DNA of 64,000 bases from Gonatopus flavifemur (GCA_018340375.1 JAFFJZ010000012.1:2976001-3040000), one strand, 5' to 3'; positions 48,794-60,809 are shown, numbered from the stretch's first letter. The notes: generated by a model from the letters alone, not told the origin. Numbers and translations: made by a program.

Positions 48794-50290
48794 AACAAAA
48801 CCAAAACCAATCAATCAGAGAAAAATGAACGAAAAAAAGCAAATGGTAATACTGAGGATACATTTTCTATATCATTAATGATTTAATAAGTATTTTTAAT
48901 ATAATATATATATATACACATGTGTTATATATAGCGTATCTTTTAAATGTCACATAATTTTCAGATGAATATATCGCGGATGCTGGACTAAACTGACAAT
49001 TAATACAAAATTAAATCATCAAGTAATAAGAATATTAAAGAAAGAAACAAAAGCAAATCCAACCGAGCAACGATAATTCACTTCCGTATATATGGAATGG
49101 AATATATGGAATTCTCGCTTATCGAATAACAAGAAACAGATTTTTATCTCTGTATAAGTATCTCATTATTTTTCTTGTTCTCAAAAACCAGCATACGTCA
49201 GAGTGAGAGAATTATTGCAATTTTTCAAACATAAAGAGATTCATAAAATTTCTTTCAGTTTTACAGCATGGCGTTATAATAAATTTATAACATAAGACCA
49301 GCAATATGTATTTTAATGTATGCACGTGTATGACACCATATATAAGCAACAATTTACTGCTACTTATATTACAAATGATAAGTAACCTCGACGATCTTAT
49401 TAAATCAATTATTAATGTTCGTATGTAATTCATTCACAAAATACGATATTATATTCGTTTTCGAACGTCGTTCTTTTAGCATAATTCATCGTTAAGTCTT
49501 TTAAATATCACGATCAAGTGTTCGATATGTGAAGTGTAAAAGAAATATCGTAAATAAAAGAAAGAAAAGACAAAACGTAACGTGAAAACAATACGTAAAG
49601 AGAAAAATTATCCATAATTGAATAAAAACCATCCTTTTCTAAGTACTCTTGATCAAGTATTCAATCACGTTCGTGAATTAAATCTCGATGAAACCGGATA
49701 ACAAATATGCAATAAAGATGCGACGGTAATAACAACGATCATAAACGTCTAATGGCAATAATAACAACCATGTTTTGTAAAAAAGAAACGAAGTACGTTT
49801 GGTATTGGTTTTTTTTGGGGTCTTCTTCTTTTCTTTTGAATATATCTAACTTGTTTTTCTTTTTCTTTTTTTTCTTTTTTTTTTGAATAAATCCCGTTAG
49901 GCAGATAACGATGATGAACTGGCGGGTCGAGGAGAGGAAAAGAGAGAGAGATGAGTCGGATATCGTAAATCAACCGACGATCGGGGTTGGATTCGTAACC
50001 GATTTCGAGTGTAACGTGAGTTTTATCTATTTTATTTATCTATTTTATGTAGTAGGAAAACTGAAAGGATTTTCAATAGAATGAATTGCGAATGAGACTC
50101 GATGTTCTTTCAGTTTTCTTATTTTTTTCCACTTTATTTTATTGATTTTCAACAATCAATCGCCGATGCTGGTAATTCATCGGGATTTATATTTACAAAA
50201 TATTCTAGGGGAGGTATCTTTGAGTTAGTTCATCGTTTACAAAACATTCTACATTCTATATATACAAATACTTTCTTAGAAGTTCTTTTT
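48794..50290. other. convergent intergenic region: 3' UTRs of the KH-protein gene and brainiac
   Basis: AT-rich, with no gene seen. Contains (TA)n at 48903-48916 and T-rich tracts near 49810-49885. It should hold the KH-protein 3' UTR and, near 50133-50290, the brainiac 3' UTR. Confidence 0.4.
50133..50138 (-). terminator. brainiac polyadenylation signal
   Basis: A minus-strand AATAAA (tttatt on plus) about 153 bp beyond the brainiac stop codon. Confidence 0.5.
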
Positions 50291-51526
50291 CTACGCATTT
50301 CCAAGAGCCTTTTGTTCGTTCCAAATTTGCAAAAGTTCGTGTGGATCTCCGTAACCGTGAGACGTTATAACATACTTATAATTATATTTGGTATAATCTT
50401 TTTTATAGAAGTGAAATTCTTCGCAATGAAAGGGTTCTATGTCCGCCTTTTTAGCTACAAGACCGAGAAAAATATCATCGAATCTGAAATGTTTGGTATA
50501 CATGCTAGCGTAATACATGTCGAACAGAGCTTCTTTGGATAGAACGTAGGCTCCAGCCGTGACGTAAGGCGGCCACAAATGATACGGATATTCTTTCAAA
50601 GAGACGTACCATTTGGAGGTTTTATGCCTATGAGGCGAGGATACGAACACGTATCCCGCGAATAGCCTCACGTCGTCCGGGAGGTCTATGTCGAATACCT
50701 GTCGTTTGTGAATTTCGTGTGTCTGATTTTCATACGAGCTTCTAGTACTATTGTTATCTATCAACATAGTATCATTGTCGCCATTGGTATTGTCTTCCAT
50801 CAAATTCCTTTCTCCGATCTCCCTCTTGAACGTTCGAAATCGTTTCTGTTCTTTCAAATAATCCGGATAGTAAGCTGGATTTCTAACGAATCTCAAAACA
50901 TTTTTCACAGACACGTAAATATCGTCGTCCACGAACATGTAAAATTTAGAATTAGGACAATAATTGACAGCCCACTTAAAGCTCATCATAGTTTTAATAG
51001 TATTATTGTAATAACTGTCTATAAAATCAGCTTGCACTATGTCTCTGTATTTGGTGGCCTCCGCCTTGACCTTGGCCAGCAGTTCTTCGTCGTCGGAATG
51101 GGTTCCTAAGACGAAGATCGTTTTAGACGGGACGTCGAAGAACCTCTTCTCGAAACCCCAAGTGTTTCTTATCGCCATTCTCCTCTCGAAATGTTGTATC
51201 GCCGATTTCACTATATACACCACTCTGAAGTTTTTGTATCCCTTTTCCACACATTTTTGATCGTTCTTTATAACGTACGTATAATTGTATTGGTTTATAG
51301 GCTGCACGGAAGGTTGTTTCCCGTGTTTGAGATCATTTACGAATCCATAAATGTCCCCCTCGTAAGGGTAGGTGAAACTCTCGTTGTAATTCAACTCGAA
51401 CATATGGGTAAACGCTCCGAAAAAGTCCAAGATAACTATTACGGCGAAGAAACAACATATGTGTTTCAGTTTTATCTTAGACATCGATTTGCAAGCTTTG
51501 AAACAATATTTTGTCAAATGATTCAT
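50291..51526 (-). CDS. brn: beta-1,3-glycosyltransferase brainiac (GT31)
   Basis: A single uninterrupted exon of 411 residues. Brainiac is the Golgi enzyme that adds beta-1,3-GlcNAc to mannosyl-glucosylceramide in insect glycosphingolipid synthesis and is needed for Notch/EGFR-linked epithelial development in flies. It is a type II membrane protein: a short basic cytoplasmic tail, one transmembrane helix at about 23-40, then the lumenal catalytic domain. GT31 signatures are ERRMAIRNTWG (about 114-124), the metal-binding DxD as FVDDDIYV (200-202) and WPPYVTAGAYVLS, plus the fly-like RLFAGYVFVSSPHRHKTSKWYVSL. An extra hydrophilic, Asn-rich stretch at about 225-270 makes it longer than the roughly 325-residue Drosophila protein. 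A second Met at residue 15 could also start the protein. Intronless, as is usual for this gene. Confidence 0.95.
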   Translation of the reverse strand: MNHLTKYCFKACKSMSKIKLKHICCFFAVIVILDFFGAFTHMFELNYNESFTYPYEGDIYGFVNDLKHGKQPSVQPINQYNYTYVIKNDQKCVEKGYKNFRVVYIVKSAIQHFERRMAIRNTWGFEKRFFDVPSKTIFVLGTHSDDEELLAKVKAEATKYRDIVQADFIDSYYNNTIKTMMSFKWAVNYCPNSKFYMFVDDDIYVSVKNVLRFVRNPAYYPDYLKEQKRFRTFKREIGERNLMEDNTNGDNDTMLIDNNSTRSSYENQTHEIHKRQVFDIDLPDDVRLFAGYVFVSSPHRHKTSKWYVSLKEYPYHLWPPYVTAGAYVLSKEALFDMYYASMYTKHFRFDDIFLGLVAKKADIEPFHCEEFHFYKKDYTKYNYKYVITSHGYGDPHELLQIWNEQKALGNA

Positions 51527-52144
51527 TATCCTGGCTCGACGAGTGGCAGGGGCAAGGCAGGTCTATGGGGACATCGTGGACATAATACGTGATCTCTCGC
51601 CCTGTGAGAATACACAAAGGAATTATTGAATATTTATAGACAAATTATAGATGATCGATGGAGTAGAAGAGTGTAGGAGATTTAAAATACGTGCAAATGA
51701 AATCATATGTAAACATAACCTCTTGTAGTTTTGCTTGTGCATATTTGTACCTGAAGAGAAATCAATTCGTTTCAAGATGGAATGGAGTTTAGTTGAGATA
51801 AATTAGCGTTGTGAAATAAAGATTGTTTTCCCCATCTCGTGCAGATCATACTTCAAAAGTGCATTGAACTTGGTTACACCTTGGAACGAGAACACTAAAA
51901 ACGATGAACGATATTGACGGTTACGTCGAAAGCAGTCGAAAGGACCATGACTTTGGTGAATTTTAGTAATATTGCATCTTTTTCTATGTAAAGCGTTGAA
52001 CAAAGAGAGGTCGCGAGAGTGCCGCATGGAGTAGGTCGCCGACTTGGGTTTTGGCATTTCCATTGTATCGTTTTTCCCCATACGAAAGAGGAGTCTGAAT
52101 GAACGAAGGATATTTTATCGACGTCTCTTCAGACTTCTTTTTCT
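51527..52144. other. 5' flank of brainiac
   Basis: No gene or repeat recognised. Expected to hold the brainiac promoter and 5' UTR, possibly with a 5' non-coding exon that I cannot identify. Confidence 0.35.
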
Positions 52145-52250
52145 ATTTTAGAGACGTTTCCTTTTCTAACCAACGTGATCGTACGGTAACACTTGCGTCT
52201 TCGTAAAAAACGTTACGAGCGTTACCATCCGAGCACGTTGGTTAGAAAAG
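52145..52250. repeat. about 105-bp hairpin next to the 9-bp-duplication element
   Basis: ccttttctaaccaacgtg at about 52158 is mirrored by cacgttggttagaaaagg ending at 52251. Pairing continues inward through cggtaac/gttacc with a few mismatches. The neighbouring element (52259) inserted at its right edge. Confidence 0.65.
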
Positions 52251-52258
52251 GACACGTC

Positions 52259-52641
52259 GGTAGCGCACTACAATCCAGAACGTTCATTATCCAGAAAGTG
52301 CAAAATCCCGAGTGCCAATATCCAGAATGGGCAAAATCCCGAATGCTCATTATACAGAATGTTCATGGTCCCGAATAAAAGAATATATATTTTAATATAA
52401 ATCAAATAATTGGCCACTTTTATAATGAAAAATTATTTGTTAACGCATAGTAAGTGAGGACAATTAATTTCTTACGATTAAACTGGTCAATTATTTGATT
52501 TATATTAAAATATATATTTTTTCATTCGGGACCATGAACATTCTGTATAATGAGCATTCGGGATTTTGCCCATTCTGGATATTGGCACTCGGGATTTTGC
52601 ACTTTCTAGATAATGAACGTTCTGGATTGTAGTGCCCTACC
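52259..52641. mobile_element. 383-bp palindromic MITE with exact 9-bp duplication (Mutator-like)
   Basis: Ends ggtagcgcactacaatccag and complement (one mismatch), with arms of about 115 bp containing several ccagaa/cccgaatg words and an AT-rich middle. Flanked by the identical 9-mer ggacacgtc at 52250-52258 and 52642-52650. A 9-bp duplication with long inverted ends is typical of Mutator-like elements. The superfamily is inferred from these features only. Confidence 0.85.
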
Positions 52642-53263
52642 GGACACGTCACGTTACGATGGAAAGAGAGGTTCGAAAAAATGTTCATATCGTTACCAGT
52701 TAGAATAAAAAATAAGTAAGTTAGGAAACAAGTTGATAATTGAAAGAGATGGTGAGATCTTGATCATTTATTTCAAAAAATTCGTAATTTATCAGTCAAC
52801 TTTTATATAAATGTTCAATTAATCTTTGATTTCGATTGATTTCAGTTGCTTGTAATTGAAGAACAACGATCAAGTATCCGGTTAGTCTTCTAAGATCAGA
52901 GAGGAATTCGGAAAAGGAGCAGATCGACGTGTATCAAGGGATAAAAATCGACGACGCTGAGATAATTGATCTTTCTTTTTGGGGGAGGATAAATTAGAAG
53001 TTCATACAACTGAAGTGAGAGAGTTCACATGAATATACATCTAAACTGAAAGAATACTTTGATTGCGATGAATCTGATGATGATTTTTCTTGTTCTTGCA
53101 GCTCATGATGCGTTGAAATCACAACCAAGCTGTAAAATCTATGAAAGCGTAGAAGAAAACGACCCTGCGGTTTGGATTTTGTGGGGCGAAATTTGGGCTG
53201 GGAGAAGCTATTGGCGTGTGAGGAGCTAATTCGTCAATTCGAATGGCAAATGTGATATTTTGC

Positions 53264-55101
53264 CAGGGTTCAGACAGATCTGGAATTCCGGGAAATTCGG
53301 GAATTCTCAGGGAAATCATCAAAAATTCTCAAAAGCCTGGAAATCTCAGGGAAATTATTAAAATTTCTTTGTCAGTTCTATTTTTAATTTTGTACAACAT
53401 ATTTTCCGAACTAGTACTGGTGAAATCTTAGAAATCATACATTGAGGAAAAAATTCCCTTCGATCTATCACACCGTAGGCGTTGAAAAAAAATTGGAAAT
53501 TAGGTTTCACACTTCTAAAATTTTGAATTGTTAGATGGAAATGAAAAAGAATTAGTAATTGGAATGAATTCTGACCTTATGTTTCAAATGATCAAATACG
53601 AAGAAATTGTAATCACCAAATTTATTTTTAATTTTTTTCCAATGGAATATTTTTCCATGTACTAGGTTTCTTTACTTATCGAACAAAGTATTCGAGCACT
53701 ACATTCAACAATTTTTATTTTGATATCATCTTATCCAATTAATGATGGGTTTGTCGATGAAATATGAAACGTCTTGGCTGTTATGATTTTTGTATAACCC
53801 TTGAAAATGGCCGGAAGCTGAAACTAGCAGCCAGTTCTTGTAACTTTTGATTAAACATTGTTAAAGCTTCGTTTATATCAGAAATCGATTAAGTCGCATC
53901 CCACTAAACGTTTCAAATACTTAAATCTTTGATAAAAATGTTGTGTTATGTAAGAAATTATGACTGCTAGCTTTACGGCTGCCAGTTTCAGCTTCATGAA
54001 AATGGTTAGGATCTGGCCGAAAAATCAGCACGAATAAACTTCGACCACTGCTTTATAATTTTGGTTTCTCAAATTTATTATTCATTTTACTTGGTAGTAG
54101 TGAAATATGGAGTATCATAATTATAATTTATAAAAACAAAGTTTGGTTTATATCAATTTTCTATAATTTTAGATACAATATGACGGTCATCATAATCCAG
54201 TGGTGGCAAAACAATGTTTCAACAAAACATTTTTCATTTATTTAAAAATCTTATTCATTTTGAACTGCTAGATTTGGGAAGTTGATTAAAATGAATTCTT
54301 ATAAGTTTTTATATTTATGAAGTAATTATTATTCAGTGAATATCTGTATTTGACAATCCATTTAATCATTGTGATTTTCTGATACTGACCTGTTAATGAA
54401 TTGTTAGAGAAACATAATTCATTTTACTTCATTGTATCCTAGTAGAAATACATTTAATAACAGTTTTATGATAAAAACTTCCAGAAAAATGAAGTACCTG
54501 GAGATGTTTCTGGCGAACTAATCATTACAAATATGTTCTCCAATAACCAACTAACCTCGGTAGAAATCATTCTAGGCGTACCTTTGGCGTAAGGGTGGGC
54601 CTTAATACTACACGCAGAGAAAAGTTACGTAGAATGCCTCACTTGTGCCTTGTTTGCACCAAAATAGGAACTAGAATTTTTTATACCAGTGCTCTTGAAT
54701 AGATAATATGTAAGGTGTTATATAAAATAACACTTTACTTAACATGATGATGTTATTTAGACATCAAGTTATTTTATATAATAGATTTTTCATTTTTCTA
54801 TTGGAAAAAATATTTGATTGATTCAATTATATACGGCAAAACTTGTGCAGTGATTCAATCTACCCTGTACAAAAATTAATTGAATCGCATATCGACTTTC
54901 TTCGTATTTCACTTCATTGTGGTTGGGTCGACTGAATCTGTTTGAAAGTTCACTATTTCTGCAAGGATTGAAAATCAATTTACTATGAGATTGTAATATC
55001 GACATTCATGATTTGACGATTTTTGGATATTAGGATTTTACTCAGGGAAATCAGAGGGAAAACTTAGGGAAATTGATAAAACAAAAGTTGTCTGAACCCT
55101 G
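53264..55101. mobile_element. 1.84-kb putative transposon with cagggttcagac ends
   Basis: The ends cagggttcagacag (53264) and its partial complement tgtctgaaccctg (55101) are inverted. Both ends are followed inward by gggaaat-rich sequence, as in the block at 32900-36772. The interior is AT-rich with no meaningful frame, and no target duplication was found. The stretch between the ends is otherwise featureless. Confidence 0.5.
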
Positions 55102-55280
55102 TTTACGTAAAATAGAATATTCTATTGTATTTAGGGAATTGTGACCATGACGTATTATAGGTTGAATATATATTTGCATATAAGAGAGACTTATAATACC
55201 GAAAGAATACGGGTATTGTTGAAAATTGTGTTCAGAAATAAATATATTTTTGAATTTGGATTGCGTCAAATTTTATATTT

Positions 55281-58200
55281 CCCGCCCAACAAAAAACACC
55301 CACGTCCAAGTCGATGGGTCCGTTGGTCAATTCAATATTGGATTCCACTCTCTACAATATAATAATTTCTCTACTCTATGATTTGTTTATTTGTATCTTG
55401 GAAAGGGGTCGAATCGACCCGGAACGTCAACGGCTGTAGAACATATGGAAATATATCGTTCGGCTTTCAATTACTTGGGATTTGAAACTGAATTTCACTC
55501 TACCCTTTGGATCAACGAATTCCTTACCAAGTACGTCCCAACCAGGTTTATAATCGTATTTTTGCAAAATTTTCGAAAGAAATTGAGTTTTCTGGGCATT
55601 TTGAATTTCCAGCCAAAATTGGGGTACCTCCTAGACAATCATGTTTTCCTGATACAAAAGTGTGTTTTTGTAAAATTCCCCGAGAGAAGTTATACTATTT
55701 CTGAAATTTTGAATTTCCCGCCTTTTTTCGAAATCCCCGCCAAAATTGGGATTCGTTCTGGCAAATCAGGTTCTCCTGATGAAAAGTCGTATTTTTGCAA
55801 AATTTTCCGAGAAATTGAGTTTTGCTGGAATTTTAAATTTCCCGCCAAAATTTAGTATACCTCCTCGCACATCATGTTCTCCTTTTACAAAATTGTGTTT
55901 TTGCAAAATTGTCGAGAGAACTTGAATTTTCCTAAAATTTTAAAATCTCCGCTTTTTTCTCTACATTTCCCGCTGAAATTTGGAATACCTCCTCCTAATA
56001 TCATGCACACCTGATACAAAATCTTATTCTTGCGGAAGAATCAAGTTTTTCAAAAATTTTGAATTTCCCGGCTTTTTATGAAATTCCCGGCAAAAATTTG
56101 GGATACCTTCTCGCATATCATGTTCTCCTGATACAAAATCTTCTGATGCAAGGGGAGAATTTGCGTTTTTTCTCTCTCTCTCGAAAATTCACTAGAAATA
56201 CACATTTGTATCAGAAAAACATGATAAGTGAAGAGGTATCCCAAATTTTTTCCGGGAAACTCGAAGAGACGCGGGAAATCAGAAATTTCAGGAAAACTCC
56301 GTTTGTCTTGAAAATTTGGCCAAAATACGATTTTCCATTAGGATAACATGATGTGTGAAGAGGTATTCCAAATTTTGACGGGGAACCCGAAAAAAAGGCG
56401 AGGGATTCGAAATTCTAGAAAAAGTCAATATCTGTGGAAGATTTGGCAAAAATACGATTTTGTATCAGGCGGACATGATATGCGAAGAGGTATCTCAAAT
56501 TTTGGCGGGGAATTAAAAAAACTCTGCCAATTGGCACATGGCTTCATCGTTTGTGTGTTGAAAAAAGAGAATCAGGCTGAAATTCATATAGGACTGCTAT
56601 CAACACTGCATGATGCTGTGGCGGAAATTTCATTACAATTGGATGACAGAAACGGAAGTCATCGGCATGTGAACGATGTTTACGAAATTTCCAAATTTTG
56701 TTTTGAAGCTCAGTGCTTATCACTTTCCTTCTTCAATTCCGATTTGTTTGGAATTCACACCATACAACCAACCCCCCGACAGACAGACAGACAGACAGAC
56801 ACGGTAACAAAATTGTTCCCCAAATTCTGAGGAGCATTTTGGTCTGGGAGATTTTCAATTTCGAGACAAAAAACTTTTCGGCTCCTCGAAACGATCACAA
56901 AGCTTCCCTCTAAACGAGGAAGCAATTTTAGAAATAATACTACAGCATCTCTCAGAAAATTTTACAAAAACACGATTTCGTATCAGGAGAACATAATATG
57001 CGAGGAGGTATCCCAAATTTGTGCCGGGAAATTCAAAATTTCAGAGATCATACTACAGTGGGTGGCCAAATTATTAGGCCACAATTGAGATTATTGAGAT
57101 TACTCCAAAGTTGAATATCTCAGTGAAAAATTATCGTGAGGAAACAAATGAATACGCAATTTTAAGGGCAAAGTCTACTCTTTGAGCATCATTTGACCTC
57201 TTTGGTCTATCATGTTTGCCCGACAACCTACATCGCATTAAGTATGAGCATTTTGCTCGATATTTCCTCAGTTTTTCAAACAGAAGGAGCTCGCAGGAAG
57301 ATTAAAACATGGAAACACGAAAATAAACATTTTGTAGAGAATTTCCTCAGCTCCAAAACGCTCTTTTTATTTTCCTGGTAGAGTCATTTTCAGCGGAGTT
57401 ATGTCATGTTTTATGACTTGTAATTTTGAGACGGTTAAGGGAACAAAAAATTTCCTTGGAGGAAAAAGTTTTGTTTTAAGATGTATTATACGCAGAAAAT
57501 ACTTTTGAAAGCAATCAAAAACCTCTCGAAGTATTTTTTTTTCGTATAATACATAGCAAAACTAAACTTTTTCCTCCAAGGAAATTTTTTGTGCCCTTAA
57601 CCGTCTCAAAATTACAAGTCATAAAACATGACATAACTCCGCTGAAAATGACTCTACCAGGAAAATAAAAAAAGCGTTTTGGAGCTGAGGAAATTCTCTA
57701 CAAAATGTTTATTTTCGTGTTTCCATGTTTTAATCTTCCTGCGAGCTCCTTCTGTTTGAAAAACTGAGGAAATATCGAGCAAAATGCTCATACTTAATGC
57801 GATGTAGGTTGTCGGGCAAACATGATAGACCAAAGAGGTCAAATGATGCTCAAAGAGTAGACTTTGCCCTTGAAATTGCGTATTCATTTGTTTCCTTACG
57901 ATAATTTTTCACTGAGATATTCAACTTTGGAGTAATCTCAATAATCTCAATTGTGGCCTAATAATTTGGCCACCCACTGTAGTATGATCTCTGAAATTTT
58001 ACAAAAACACGATTTCGTATCAAGAGAACATGATATGCAAGCAGGCATCCCAAATTTTTGCCGGCAAAAATAAGATTTTGTATCAGGGGAGCATGATATT
58101 AGAGGAGGTATTCCAAATTTCAACGGGAAATGTGAAGAAAAAAAGTGGGGTTTTCAAAATTTTAGGAAAATTCAAGTTCTCTTGGCAATTTTGCAAAAAC

Positions 58201-58936
58201 ACAATTGTGTAAAAGGAGAACATGATGTGCGAGGAAGTGCAACAAATTTTGGCGGGAAATTTAAAATTCCAGAAAAACTCAATTTCTTTCGAAAATTTTG
58301 CAAAAATACGACTTCGTATTAGGAGAACATGATTTGCCAGGACGAATCCCAATTTTGGCGGGGATTGCGAAGAAAGGCGGAAAATTTGAGATTTCAGAAA
58401 TGATATTACAGCTTTTCTCAGGAAATTTTACAAAAACACGATTTCGTATCAGAATTCAGGAGAACACCATATGCGAAGAGGTATCTCGAATTTTGGCGGG
58501 AAATTCAGAATTTCAGAGATAGTATAGTTTCTCTCGGGGAATTTTACAAAAACACACTTTGGTAACAGGAAAACATGATTGGCTAAGAGGTACCCCAATT
58601 TTGGCGGGAAATTTAAAATTTCCGGAAAACTCAATTTCTTTCGAAAATTTTGCAAATATACGATTTTACACCTGGTTGGGACGTACTTGGTAAGGGATCC
58701 GTTGATCCAAAGGGTAGAGTGAAATTAAGTTCCAAATCCCAAGTCATTGAAAGCTGAACGATATATTTTCATATGTTCTACAGCCGTTGACGTTTCGGGT
58801 CGATTCGACCCTTTTCCAAGATACAAATAAACAAATCATAGAGTAGAGAAATTATTATATTGTAGAGAGTGGAATCCAATATTGAATTGTCCAACGGACC
58901 CATCGACTTGGACGTGGGTGTTTTTTGTTGGGCGGG
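55281..58936. mobile_element. large foldback structure of tandem 105-145 bp units
   Basis: The left arm, 55281 to about 56030, is an inverted copy of about 58075-58936: cccgcccaacaaaaaacacc, the block with gtcgaatcgaccc, and ggatttgaaactgaatttc all recur reversed, with one extra unit in the right arm. The inner parts of both arms are tandem units carrying ggcgggaaat, gaacatgatatgcgagg and tttcgtatcagga. About 20 unit copies lie between 55560 and 59500, first in reverse and then in forward orientation. The loop holds forward units, an unrelated insert (about 56520-56900) with (GACA)n at 56778-56799, and the palindrome 57056-57979. Long inverted arms with internal tandem repeats recall Galileo/FB elements. 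No transposase is seen. Confidence 0.75.
57056..57979. mobile_element. 924-bp Tc1-like full palindrome, TA duplication
   Basis: Ends cagtgggtggccaaattatt and complement, flanked by TA (57054-57055 and 57980-57981). The two halves (57056 to about 57500 and about 57536-57979) are nearly identical inverted copies. A 62-residue frame on plus and one on minus encode the same peptide purely because of this symmetry. The end motif and TA duplication fit Tc1/mariner. The element sits exactly at the TA in the centre of a palindrome in its host repeat. Confidence 0.9.
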
Positions 58937-59520
58937 GATTTTGGCGGGAAATATAACATTCCAGAAAAACTCAATTTGTTGGAAAATTTTGCACAAAATA
59001 CGACTTTGTGTTAGGAGAACATGATTTGCCAGGACGTATCCCAATTTTGGCGGCGATTTTGAAAAAGGCGGGAAATAAAAAATTTCAGAAATAATACTAC
59101 AGCTTCTCTCAGGAAATTTTACAACAACACGATTTCGTATCAGGATTCGGAAGAACATGATATGCAAGGAGGTATCCCAAATTTTTGCCGGAAATTTCAT
59201 AGAAAGGCGGGAAATTCAAAATCCGGAAAAAACTTGATTCTTTTGCAAATATAAGATTTTGTATCAGGGGAGCATGATATTAGAGGAGGTACTCCAAATT
59301 TCAGCGGGAAATTCGAAAAAAGCTTCCCTCCAAACGAGTAAGCAAAAGCGGGGTCTTCAAAATTTTAGGAAAATTCAAGTTCTCTTGGCAATTTTACAAA
59401 AACACAATTTTGTAAAAGGAGAACATGATGTGCGAGGAGGTACAACAAATTTTGGCGGGAAATTTAAAATTTCAGAAAAACTCAATTTTCAATGAAAATT
59501 TTGCAAAAATACAATTTCCA
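58937..59520. repeat. further tandem units adjoining the foldback structure
   Basis: Forward-orientation units colinear with 58075-58500 (ggcgggaaat, ctcaattt, gacttygtrttaggagaacatgatttgccaggacg). It is effectively a direct duplication of part of the right arm. Confidence 0.7.
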
Positions 59521-59756
59521 AGAATTCGGGGCTATGAATTTGTTCATCTTCGGAGGTCTTTCTATGATATTGGAAAACTATTCAAGATTCCTGCGATGAC
59601 TTCCAAAGGTATTCCGTCCTTATTATGTAGAAATGGGACTCCTTTGTGAAACGGTAAAAACACACTCCATGTAGAATCGGGATTCATGTAAAACAGGGAA
59701 TTATGTAGAATTAGGATTTATGCAAGCGCGGCCATTATGGGGAAACGGGCGGTCAC

Positions 59757-59791
59757 ACACACACACACACACACACGCACGCGCGCGCGCA
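59757..59791. repeat. (CA)n / (CG)n microsatellite
   Basis: An alternating purine-pyrimidine tract: a CA run followed by gcacgcgcgcgcgc. Such a tract can adopt Z-DNA. Confidence 0.9.
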
Positions 59792-60082
59792 CTTTTGGGA
59801 ATCGCATTCTCTTGACGTTCTGATGGTTTTGGCAAAAAAGGCGAAATATTCCCTTCCGCATCATGGATTGTTGACCCTACCACATAATGACATAAAAAAA
59901 GAGGTAACGATTACAGTGTGGATCTCATGTGAAATTTACTGCAGAGTCCTGTTGGATTTACATTGTTATCATAGTTACTTCACAGCAACACCACTCCCAT
60001 TTACTTCGGTAACAGTGGAAATATAACATTGGTTCCGAAATAAATTTTACTCCAATTGCATTTATGTGAGCCATTATGTTAA

Positions 60083-60809
60083 GGGGTTATATACAGTTAA
60101 GGGGCGCAAAATAAGCGATTTTTCAAGAATTTTTCCTGAAAAGACAGTTAAATTGATTATTGTAAAAATGTGTACACATAATGAGATAACTTTGACCTTT
60201 ATTTGAATATTTTTTATTTGTAAGAATAATGATTTTGAGAGCTGTTATAGCTGATCTTCAGGAGCTCCTCTAAAAAAAGCGCTTTGCGGTGACCATGATA
60301 TCTCGGGACTAACTCTTTTGAAATGAAAAAACCAAATGGATTTCGTTAAAGTGATGCATAATCTAGTAATTAATCGAAGGAATGAGCAAAATAAAATTTT
60401 TTGACAAAATGGCGGCTTCTTAAAAATAAAAAAAATCGATTTTACGCCAAAATTTTGGTCTTCAATTGTTCATAAAAATGAAAATATTCATCGGTGAGAA
60501 AAAACCTTCGATTAATTACTGAAAAATATAGTCAACAAGCTCGTGTTGAAATTTGAGATTGATCGGTCGAGCCGTTTTCGAGAAATCTTGGTCACCGACT
60601 TTGAAAACACAGTTTGGAGAAAAACGCATTCAAAGTTTCAAAAGCACTTAACATAGAGTGAAAAAATTTTACAAATATGCGTGTAACTTGGACAATAATC
60701 GCCGAATTGACTTGAAATTTTCTGTGTGTTTACTTGAATGTATGTAAATTACGAAAATGAAATAAAAAAAAACATCAATTTCTTGAAAATTTGAACTGTA
60801 TATAACCCC
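60083..60809. mobile_element. 727-bp element with TTAA duplication (piggyBac-like)
   Basis: The inverted ends ggggttatatacagtt and complement are each flanked by TTAA (60079-60082 and 60810-60813), the target duplication of piggyBac transposition. The left end is followed by a second ttaagggg. The interior is non-coding, so it would be non-autonomous. Confidence 0.75.

Noticed and set aside
56348..56830. 160-residue plus frame inside the foldback array
   Set aside because: Begins in tandem-repeat units and ends in a (GACA)n microsatellite (RQTDRQTD). The middle (about 56520-56750) is unassigned but too short and isolated to call.
57193..57887. identical 62-residue peptides on opposite strands
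   Set aside because: A consequence of the perfect inverted arms of the Tc1-like palindrome, not two genes.
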